Source: Anaeromyces robustus
Taxonomy: Eukaryota > Neocallimastigomycota > Neocallimastigomycetes > Neocallimastigales > Neocallimastigaceae
Direction of reading: 5' to 3'
DNA length: 64,000 nt
Assembly (NCBI GenBank): GCA_002104895.1
Contig: MCFG01000055.1
Span: 1-64,000, forward strand
Under the pieces are notes generated by a model. It was not told the origin of the DNA. It searched no databases and worked only from the letters and a program-made list of their open reading frames with translations. Of this stretch, positions 54,116-64,000 are shown piece by piece. Each line of letters starts with the position of its first letter. The stretch's first letter is position 1. Made by a program: the position numbers and the translations under genes.

Positions 54116-54819
54116 TTATTAAATTTTAAGAATATATATATATACACATAAATATATATATATATATATATAATTTCAAAAATAAAAAAAAAAAAAAAAA
54201 GTAAAAATACAAAAAGGAAAAAAAAATTAATATAATATTAAAATAAAAAAAAATTTCTATTATAAAAATAATAATAATAGTAATAATATTTTCATAATAT
54301 TATTAAAATATTCTACAAGTACAAAAAAATGATAACATTAAAATATTTATATTTTAATTATTTCAATGCTTAAAAATAATTTTGATCATTGAATATATTA
54401 AAAAATTGAAATTGATTATAAATCAATAAAAAAAATTAAACATTCATTTTCAATTTTAATATTTATTTTTATAATAAGACTTTCAAAAAAAAAAAAATGA
54501 ATTGTTTAATAATACTTTTATAATTATATATATAAATATATATAATTAATATTGGTATAAAAAAAAAGGAATTTTACAATGAAAACTTGATAATAATAAA
54601 GTAAATATTATTTTTACCCTATGATTTCAATATTTATAATAATCCTTTTCATTGTGAATACTTTATCTATGAAATATTCATACTTTCATAAAAAGTTAAA
54701 AATAAAAATTAAATAAAATGTCCCAATTTTTATTTTTAATTTTTTATTTTAAACTTTTTATATATATTTACTATTAAATCTTAATTTAAAAATTAAGAAA
54801 AAACAAGAATCATAAATAT

Positions 54820-54858
<39 letters not shown>

Positions 54859-56707
54859 ATTCTTTTATTTTAATAATTAATAAGATTTATAAATAAGTTA
54901 ATTTATATTTAAAAATATAATATATAATATATAATATATATATTATTTTGAAAAATATATTTTTAAACTTTATTTATAATTACTTAATAATTATAATGTA
55001 AAATGAAAAACACTTTTGAGAGAATAAAATAAAATAAGAAAGTTTTTACTCTCTTTCTTTCTTTTTTTTTTTTTATCTATATATATATATTTTATGAATA
55101 TATATATATATATTTATGTTAGTTATCACTTATTATATTTCAACATTAAACATATTTTATTATATCATCTTATTATCAACAACCATTATTCTATGTTATA
55201 TTAATATTTAGTTTTATTTTATATAAAACTAACAATTATAATAATACTAAAAAAAAAAAAACAGTATTAATGAACAAAATTTAAATATATTTTTAATTAA
55301 TTTTATTTTATTATAAAAAAATAAAATAAAAAAAAAACAAATAAAAAAAAAATAATAAGAAAAAAATAAAAGAAATATCATAAATAAATAAATAAATAAA
55401 TAAACATCTAAAAAATCATAATAATTGAATTTTTTATCTTTATTATATATATATATATATTTATTTATTAATTTATAATTCTATTTTATAAATTGTTTTG
55501 TAATTTTAAAGTATTAAATAAATAAATAAATAAAATATTTATTTATTTATTTATTTAAGTTATTATAACATAAAAAAAAAAAAATATGATGTTAATTAAA
55601 ATAATATGAATATAAAAAAAAAAAATGAAGCAAGCATGGTCATACTTTAAATCATGTAATATTATTAAATATATATATATATCAATATTTAATAATAATA
55701 TTAATATTAATAATAAATAATAATAATAATAAATAATTTTTTTATATTTATTATTACTATTAATTCTCTAAAGTCTATATTTCTCTTGTAGGTAAATTTA
55801 TATATATAAATTTTCATACAAGAATATAATATATTAAAAAAATAATAATTATTATTATAATAATAATAATTCTTATCTTCAAAATTGTTATTAATTTTTT
55901 TTTTTTAATAATTTTAATTTGAAAAAAAAAAAAAAAAAAGTTTATTTATTATTTTATACTTTATATAAAAAAGAAGTTTTTTCTTTTTTTATTTTCTTTA
56001 ATAAAAAAAAAAAAAAAAAAAAGTATATTTTAAAGATAACATATTTCCTGTTTCTATTGAAAATTGTATAATGATAATTTATTATTATTCTTTGTTTTTT
56101 TTTTTTATTTTTTTTTATTTTTTTTTGCTTTTGTTTTTGTTTTTTGTTTTTTTTTTAACAGATTGATTTAACTTTATATATTTTTAATAATAATAATTTT
56201 TTAAATTTTATAAAATCTAATTTCTAATTTTATGTTTATTTCTTTTTCTATTTTCTATTTCAATTGCTATTGCTACTTTTTTTATGCTGAAAGTAAAACA
56301 CTGAGAACTTTGCCCTACGAACATAGAATTGAGCTAGATTTTTTTTTCCACAGCAGAAGAATGATTATAAGACACACCCTAGAGGACCTAGATTGCTAAA
56401 CTTGGGCCTATATGGTTATTACTATTTATTTTTTTCTATTTCAATTGCTATTGCTACTTCTATTGTTATTTCTATTTTATTTTATTTTTATTATTATATT
56501 ATTATTTCTACTTTTATTACTATATTGTTATTGTTATTGCTATTGTTATTGTTATTGCTATTGTTATTGTTATTATTATTGTTATTGTTATTGTTATGGT
56601 TATGGTCATGGTTATGGTTATGATTATGGTTATGGTTATTTATTATTTATTATTTGTTATTTGTTATTTGTTATTTGTTATTATTATGATTTATTATATT
56701 TCATATT
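54116..56707. other. 2.6-kb non-coding region
   Basis: AT-rich; poly-A at 54822-54856; a hairpin of CTTGTA..TACAAG at about 55784-55822; a complex island at 56278-56431 flanked by direct repeats (listed separately); pyrimidine-rich TTATTGTTATTG tracts at 56520-56640. No intact gene. Confidence 0.65.
56251..56458. mobile_element. complex-sequence island flanked by 27-bp direct repeats, possible retroelement fragment
   Basis: The same 27 bases (TTTTCTATTTCAATTGCTAT plus TGCTACT) occur at 56251-56277 and 56432-56458. Between them are 154 bp of much higher complexity and GC than the rest of the window. The frame AESKTLRTLPYEHRIELD is reminiscent of the LP.H..YDH.I.L motif before the reverse transcriptase of Ty3/gypsy elements, but it is only a fragment and the match is weak. 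The flanking repeat could equally come from the local pyrimidine repeat. Confidence 0.35.
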
Positions 56708-59077
56708 TCATATTTCATCATCATCATTAAATATTTTACCACTACTATTATTATTATTTGTAGCTAAAGTAGCTATACAAGCAGAATTATTATTACTACT
56801 ATAAGCTCCTGAACCAAAAGTTAATTCACAAGTCTTAACAGGAGCTTCACTAGGTATAAAATCTTTATTAACACTATTAACAAAAGTTAACCTAAAACTT
56901 TTTCGTTTTATAATGCAATCAATAATTTTAATTCCATATAATAATCCATAATTAGACATAGAAATAATAACTATCATACAAGTATAGATGATAAAATAGA
57001 TATAAAATTGTTTAACTTTTATTATAATATCAAATAGAAATAAAATGACAAAGGAAAGTATATCAATATATAAAAGTGTTACAATAGCTCTAGTTTCATA
57101 GGTTGTTTTTTTAATATTCCATTCAATAAATACATAAACTAATATGAGAGAAATTAATAGAATGATATATAACATCGTGATACCAAATAATATTTTACCA
57201 AACATATTTTTCATTTTACATATTTGATAATTTTGACCTTCAGAATTCATAATATTTTTAATATCATATTCATAAGTTAAAGATAAACCATTTAAAATTC
57301 CTTCCATGATAATAAATATTGATATAAATTTATATTTATGATTTTCAATCCATAGAATCACATTATTTTTAATAGGGAAATTAATGATAAGTCGATAAAT
57401 AATTGGTATATAATTTAAATTTAATCCAGAGAAAAATAATATAAATGACCAATGACATTTACTACTGCTGGGAATTCCATATTTGGTATAAACACTACAT
57501 AATATAAAAATGGAACCCAAAACATAGATAAACCAAAAATCAGTGGTAAGGAATTCAAAGAGTGAACAAAAATCTTCTACAAATAAAAATATTAATGAAA
57601 AGAACATTAATAGGGTTAAAATACTAATGATAATATTTATAATAAACCCTAAAAGGGAATAATTTTTATTAATTGAAATATAATAAATTCTTGTTATATC
57701 ATCTGCTTTTTTTAAAGCTTTTTCTGCTGATAAATCACCATATAAAAATTCATAAATATATTGTCTAAATTTTTCTGAATATTCATCATAATTTGGAATT
57801 TTATAGGATGGTCTTCCAATAGGTTGTAAATTTTTAAAAACTTCACAATCACATGCTTGACATACTTCTTCATCATCAAATAATGTTAATATTCCTGAAA
57901 TCATTAATTGTTTTAAAAAATATTTTTTTTGCATTTCTGGAGAAGAGATAAATTGTAATACGGCTAAGGATGCAAATTTTTTTTCTTCGGATAAATTTTT
58001 AAATATACCAACATTATATCCTGCTACTATAGCACCTGATATTCCTTCTTTAATTCCTGGTAAAATAGACATATCATAGGTATGTTTAAAAAAGATTTCT
58101 GGTGTAATAAAATATTTTAAAAATAAAGAATCACCATTTTTTAAACTGTTTAATGTATTATCTGTTCTAAATACAGAATCTTAACACGATTTATATATTA
58201 ATTATTTTTATTTATTTTATAATTATATATATTATATATATTGAAAAAAAAAATAATTATACTATTAATATAATAAATAACTTGATTTTAATTTTTTTTA
58301 AATATATATATAATAATAATAATATAATATAATATAATATAATATAATATAATATAATATAATATAATATAATATAATATAATATAATATAATATTATAT
58401 TATATAATATTTTTTTATAATTTTTTTATATTTTTTATTATAATATATATATATATTTTTTTTTCTAACCTGAAGATATTTCATCTTTAATTTGTTTTAA
58501 CTTTTCTAAAGAATTAATTGATACTTCACTTGTTAATTCTGGAAATGTTGAATTATATGATTCTCTACATGAGTATATAAATTCATAAATCGAACATATA
58601 CCAAAATCATCATCTATATATATATATATATATATATTATTCATAATAAAAAAAATAGTATTAATAATTATAAAAATAATTATAATAATAATAGTAATAA
58701 TAATAGTAATAATAATAATAGTAGTAGTTGTAAAAATGATATAAAACTTTAATGAAAATAATTATTACATTTTTTATATTTAATAATAAAGAAAAAAAAA
58801 GAAATTGTAATTAAATCAATATATTGAAATATATTAAAATAAAAATATATTTCTTATATAGTTACCAGTAAATAAACCGTTATATCCTATTATATTAGTA
58901 TTATTAAGTTTTTTTTCTTCATTTAAAATAAATTTACTGGTTTCTAATAATTCATCCCAGGTTTTTGGTATTTTTTTATTATATTTACTTAATAAAACTC
59001 TATTTGAATATAACACAGTATATGCTAATGATATAGGCTATTAAGTAATAATAATAATAATAATATATATATATATA

Positions 59078-59117
<40 letters not shown>

Positions 59118-59244
59118 AATTGTAACAAAAGTAAAATAGATATATTATATTATTATTAAAAACATAATAATATAAAATTATATAACAGATATATATATAT
59201 AAATATACAAATATATAAATATGTATATAAATTAATATTATTAT

Positions 59245-59275
<31 letters not shown>

Positions 59276-59943
59276 TACATAGTAATAATAATTATTTAAT
59301 AATATATTTTGGTATAAATTAAAAATAATATATATGATATATGATATATTATATATTATATATTATGTATGATAAATTATATATTACAAGTCCAACTAAT
59401 TCATCTTTATAATAGCATGTCTGATTAAGTAAATTTTGATTATATAAATTTAAATAATCTTGGGTAAAATAATCTTTTAAATCCAATAAATATTTTCCAT
59501 AATTTGCTATATATAGATTATCATAAACATAAATATCATATTTATTATATTTTTTAAGAAGTACTTCTGTTGATGATCCAAAATCAGCTTTATTAGTTGT
59601 TGAATTGGTATTGGATAAAATATGTAATTTTGCTTGTATATCTAAATCATTTTCATTTGCATAAGTATTAAATTCATTAAAAATAGATAAATATACTTCA
59701 TCATTTGAATCATTAGAATATCCTAATATATTTACAATAATAGATTTTACAATATCTTTTTGAAAAAAAAAAAAAAATTTTTTTTAATAATATTATTAAT
59801 ATTTTTTTTTTTATTTATTGATTTGTTTATTTATAAGTAATATTAATTATTATTATAAAATAAATTATTTTTTTTAAAAAAAAACATCTACTTAATATTA
59901 AAATTAGCTGGAATAGTATTATTTTTATGAATATTTTATTCAT
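56708..59943 (-). CDS. class C GPCR-like receptor D with type II solute-binding ectodomain (5 exons, 735 aa)
   Basis: Exons (- strand): 59943-59892, 59755-59388, 59037-58866, 58613-58470 and 58179-56708; total 2208 nt. Exons 2 and 4 have exactly the lengths (368 and 144 nt) of receptor A, so the intron plan is conserved. Signal peptide MNKIFIKIILFQLILIL. The ectodomain keeps the hinge LAYTVLYSNRVLLSKYNKKIPKTWDELL (solute-binding family 1) and PGIKEGISGAIVAGYNVGIF. The 7TM starts near GFIINIIISILTLLMFFSLI and has FIEWNIKKTTYETRA in place of FIEWNIEETIYDLRF of A. The tail is rich in Ser/Asn, ending DDDEI. It is clearly an old paralogue of A-C. The exon 1 donor is read as GTAGAT; a GTTTTT seven bases on is the alternative. 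Confidence 0.85.
58318..58397. repeat. (ATAAT)n pentanucleotide array in receptor D intron 4
   Basis: About 80 bp of pure AATAT/ATAAT repeat inside the intron 58180-58469. Confidence 0.92.
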
Positions 59944-60078
59944 TTTTTTTTCTTTTCATATATATCGAGATAGGTATATTATAATCATTACATTCTTTTT
60001 AAAAATAAAAAATTATTTAATCTTTATATAATATATATAATAAATATAAATATATATATATCGTTTTTTATTAATTTT

Positions 60079-60111
<33 letters not shown>

Positions 60112-62026
60112 TATTGAATGGGTTAATTCTTTTTTTTTTTTTTTTTTAATAAGATAAAAGTTTTTTATAAAATGATATTATATTAAAAAAACTTTAATTA
60201 TGAATTTAATTATGAAAATATAAAAAGTATCCTAGTTCTATATAATTCATAATAAATAATTAAAGTTTATAAATGGTATATTGATTCATAATATTTTATT
60301 ATTCCTTTCAATTGATATTATTTATTATTTTTTTATTTATTAATATTAAGAAATATTAACTAAAAATAATATAATATTATATATAAGATCGATCACCTAT
60401 TTCATATGAATTTTTTTTTTTTTTTTTTTATTAATATTTTTTATGTGTCACCCAATTATTAGATCATCATTTTTTTTTTTTATTTTTTTATTTAATTCTA
60501 TTTCTATTTCAAAGTTTTCAAAATGATAAAAACATATTTAAAAATATATAAAATAATTATATTTATATTTAAAGGCAAATAAGTTTAATTAATAATAATT
60601 TTTCTAAATAAACTTTTTATGTTAAAATTTAATTAGAATAATTAAGATTATTATCATTCTTATTACATATTTTATAAAGTTTGTTCTTATTATAATAATT
60701 TATAAAAATTTAGTTTATTTCGAATTTATTATTTAATAATATTATTATTAATTTATCATTAAATATCATTAAATATTACTAAATATTATTAAATATTATT
60801 AAATATCATTAAATATTATTAAATATCATTAATTAGGATTGATATTAATTATAAAAATATAAAATTTTTAGGTTTAATTCAAAATTACAAGTATTTATAA
60901 AATAAGAATAAAAAAAAAAAAGTATTTAAGGTATTATTTAGGGCAGTATAAAATTAAAGCATATAATAATAAATTCATATATATAAATACCTAATACCTA
61001 ATACTATCTTACTATCTGTTATTAATTTTATTTTATTGAAAACCTTTTTTTTTTTTATTTTCATTAAAAAAAATATTAATAATAAAAATCATTAAAAATT
61101 ATTCATTTTATTATATGTATCATTAAATAATAATATGGATGATTTTTAATTAAAGTAAATGTAAAAAAATAAAGTACCAATGTATTAATAATAATAATAA
61201 TAATTTATTTTTCTTTTTATGTTTATATTATTTTTTAGTTATTATTGTTGTTATTTTTTAATAATTTTTTTTATTATTATTTTATTATTATTATTTTTAT
61301 TATTATTATAATTAGAAAATTAAAATATTAGAATTTCTAAAGTTTCATTTTGTTTATTAATTTTTTTCTTTTTTTGTTTTGTTTGTTTGTTTGTTTTTTT
61401 TTCTTTTTCTGTCTTTTCCTCGTTTATTTTCAATTTTTTTTTTTTAATTAAAATTTTTTTTTTAAAAAAAAAAAAAAAACGTTAAAAATAGAAAAAAAAA
61501 ATTTTTTTTTGTTTTTTTTATAATTAATAATTAAAAAATTAACTGCCTAAATGAATTGATGGATTCTTTTTATTTTTAATTTTTTTTTATTTATTTATTA
61601 AATAATAAATAATAAATTAAATTTAAGGCAGTAAAAAAAAATTTTTTTTGTTTATTTATGAAAAAAATATAAATAGAAGTTTTTCCTTCATTTTTTTTTT
61701 AAACTTTGAAAAATAATAATAACAATTAAATATTATTAAAACAAAAACAAAAACAAAAACAACAAAAGCAAAAACAAAAATAAATTAAAATTAATAAAGT
61801 AATATATAAATAAAAAAAATAAAAAGGAATTCTTTACAAATAAAAAAAAAAGAAATTTCATTCTAAATATATATAAATTATATACCAATACCCAAATAAA
61901 AAATAATAATAATAATAACAATTATAGATTTTATAATAAAATAAACAAATAAAATAAAAATAAAAAAATATTTAATTAATAATATAATATAAAATAAAGT
62001 AAAATAAATTAAAAAAAAAAAACAAT
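59944..62026. other. divergent promoter region between receptor D and LURP-one-like gene 6
   Basis: 2.1 kb of AT-rich DNA. A ~11-bp ATTAAATATCA unit is repeated about seven times at 60760-60835. ACTGCC at 61541 and GGCAGT at 61625 and about 60942 form a recurring motif. No coding segment. Confidence 0.65.
60760..60835. repeat. ~11-bp tandem repeat
   Basis: Units TTAAATATCAT / TTAAATATTAT / CTAAATATTAT. Confidence 0.8.
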
Positions 62027-62647
62027 ATGACTGCTTATACCAGAAATAATGAAATTTGTGCTATTGATTCAAAATATATTAGTGAAAAGAAATCTACCTT
62101 TTATTTAATATCAGATGGAGTTCTTAGAAAAAAATTTTATATTCAAGATAAAAATAATAAAACCATTTTTAAAAGTTCCTATAAATCATTTTTCAATTAT
62201 GGTGTCTTAAAAGATCCTAACAATGATGAAATATTCTTTAAATATGATAATATCCATCATTTTACTAAACCTAATGATTTAATTATTAATTGTCTTGAAA
62301 ATGGGAAAGAAATTAATCCTAGTATAATTTGTAGTATTAAAAGAAAACGTTCATTAAAACATTTTAAATATAATGTTATTTTTTATAATAAAGCTACAGG
62401 AAATTATGAATTACTTGAAATTATATGTTCACCCAATTATAAAAATTGTAGTATTTATCATGGTGAAAAAAATAATAATGGTCAATTAATATGTAAATTT
62501 AATATTATAAAAAATTTTATGAAATTTAATTTTAAAATAGAAATTGCTTCAAAAATAGATGTTATGTTTATGTTAATACTTGTAAATGATATATTTTATA
62601 TTATTCAAGGAAGAAAAGCTTCTGCTGCTGCTGCCGCTGCTGCTTAA
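62027..62647 (+). CDS. LURP-one/tubby-like family protein 6 (206 aa)
   Basis: Intronless. MTAYTRNNEICAIDSKYISE, STFYLISDGVLRKKFYIQDK, GVLKDPNNDEIFFKYDNIHHFTKPNDLII, CSIYHGEKNNNGQLICKFN, FKIEIASKIDVMFMLILVNDIFYII. It ends in GRKASAAAAAAA. The Ala run uses both GCT and GCC, so it is not a freshly expanded pure triplet. The IHHFTK.N(D/E)LII block is shared with the gene at 49176. The A-rich leader before the ATG is preceded by about 500 bp holding the ACTGCC motif. Confidence 0.88.
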   Translation: MTAYTRNNEICAIDSKYISEKKSTFYLISDGVLRKKFYIQDKNNKTIFKSSYKSFFNYGVLKDPNNDEIFFKYDNIHHFTKPNDLIINCLENGKEINPSIICSIKRKRSLKHFKYNVIFYNKATGNYELLEIICSPNYKNCSIYHGEKNNNGQLICKFNIIKNFMKFNFKIEIASKIDVMFMLILVNDIFYIIQGRKASAAAAAAA

Positions 62648-62654
62648 TAACTTC

Positions 62655-62702
<48 letters not shown>

Positions 62703-63679
62703 AAAAGAAAAGAAAAATTTTAATTAATTAATTAATTATAATAATGATAATTAAATACCACTATTTTTGAAAAATTTCAAAAAAAAAAAAAAAATATTAA
62801 ATTTCATTTTCATAATTTTCCATTATAATTCATAATTATATGAGTGAAAATTATAAAAAAAATAAATGAATAAATAAGATGAAATTCATAATTATATTTT
62901 ATTTTTATATTATATACCAATACTAAATACCAACATATAAATATATTATTTAAATAAAAAAATAATATATTTATATAATTAATATAAAAAAAACTGAAGA
63001 TAATAATCATATTTGCTGGACAAAAATTAAAAAAAAAAAAAAAATAAAGTAAATATAATTACATCCCATCTATAAAAAACAAATAAATAATAAGTAAAAA
63101 AAGAGTGATCATTTAATACATTATTTTTACTTATTATGTAAATATATATACAATAATTATTCTTTTAATTTTTTTTTTTTTGTATAATAATATTATATAT
63201 ATTTAATTATATAAACCTTTTTTTTTTTTACAAATCTTTATAATATTATAATATTATATAAGTTATAAAATAACTTTTTAAAAAAAAAATTGTTATATAA
63301 ATATATATATATAACAATAATAATCATTGTATTTATAATTAAACGCATATATCATAATATATCCTATACCAAATCATAATTGTAATTTTATAAAATAAAT
63401 ATATAGAATATAAAAAAAATTAAGTAAATAAAAATAAAAATAAAAAAATAAAATAAAATAAAAAAAATATATTTTTATATTTATTAATAAATAATTTATT
63501 TTTTTAAAAAAAAGTTTAAAGAGTTGGTGGTGTTTTTTAATAAATTATAAATAATAATGAAAAAAAAAAAAAATTGATTTTGCAGATTCTAGAATTTCTA
63601 TGAATCAAGAAATTTTTTTTTTTTTTCTTTTAAAGTTTATTATTAAACATTGAACAGAAAAAAAAAAGTTATATTTTTA

Positions 63680-63720
<41 letters not shown>

Positions 63721-64000
63721 TTTTTGTTATTTATTTTTATTTATTTATTTATTTCAAGGATAAATCTATTTGATTGGAATGGTGAAGAGTAGTACAAAAA
63801 AGGTTAATTCAGCTTTTTTTTTTTTTTTTAACAAATAAATATTTAATTAATTATAATATCAATTAAATATTATAATTATAAAATGATAACAGATAATAAA
63901 CGATAAACTTTTTTATTTTATTTTATTTTATTTTATTTTATTTTATTTTATTTTATTTTATTTTATTTTATTTTATTTTATTTTATTTTATTTTATTTAT
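62648..64000. other. terminal non-coding region
   Basis: Poly-A directly after gene 6 (62664-62691), a (TA)n tract near 63683-63711, and a (TTTTA)n pentanucleotide array from about 63910 to the window end. No gene seen. Confidence 0.7.
63908..64000. repeat. (TTTTA)n array running off the window
   Basis: Pure pentanucleotide repeat, at least 18 units, open at the right edge. Confidence 0.95.

Overview
Eukaryotic nuclear DNA, extremely AT-rich (composition judged by eye), with GT-AG introns, Asn-rich protein inserts, long (AAAT)n, (AAT)n and poly-A/T tracts, and short gene-dense islands in repeat-filled non-coding DNA. The combination of (a) class C receptors with a bacterial-type solute-binding ectodomain, (b) ankyrin proteins, (c) a fused bacterial-type CydD/CydC-like ABC exporter and (d) a decayed small Cys-containing gene of a type I recall from rumen fungi points to an anaerobic gut fungus (Neocallimastigomycota). 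A dictyostelid is the main alternative. This assignment is an inference. I see no tRNA, rRNA, CRISPR array or prokaryotic operon.

Layout. 1-309: last exon of a gene with a Lys/Glu tail. 1836-3582 (-): five-exon Josephin-type deubiquitinase with an 18-nt micro-exon and a low-complexity insert between the catalytic His and Asn. 4656-7350 (-): eight-exon TBC (Rab-GAP-like) gene. 7351-11757: non-coding with hairpins and microsatellites. 11758-23023 (+): tandem array of three class C receptor genes (A, B, C) with the same five-exon plan. B is damaged, and A and C share an almost identical 7TM/tail but have diverged ectodomains. 24544-26412 (+): ankyrin protein. 28339-32487 (+): 1382-aa intronless CydDC-like full ABC transporter. 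32488-39620: repeat-rich, with a structured ncRNA candidate, a small membrane-protein ORF and a dispersed short repeat. 39621-41435 (-): second ankyrin protein. 42369-43367 (-): decayed gene. 45365-62647: six intronless paralogues of a LURP-one/tubby-like family (two -, four +), interrupted by a fourth class C receptor gene (D, -, 56708-59943).

How the genes fit together. The receptors probably sense a small extracellular ligand through a periplasmic-binding-protein fold and signal through a GABA-B-like 7TM. The TBC and Josephin proteins are housekeeping trafficking and ubiquitin functions. The ABC protein is the best candidate for horizontal transfer from a gut bacterium: a two-gene half-transporter operon turned into one eukaryotic gene. 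The LURP-one/tubby-like cluster is a local lineage-specific expansion of unknown role. Exon borders were derived by reading splice sites and keeping the frame open; each reconstructed model gives an exact multiple of three.
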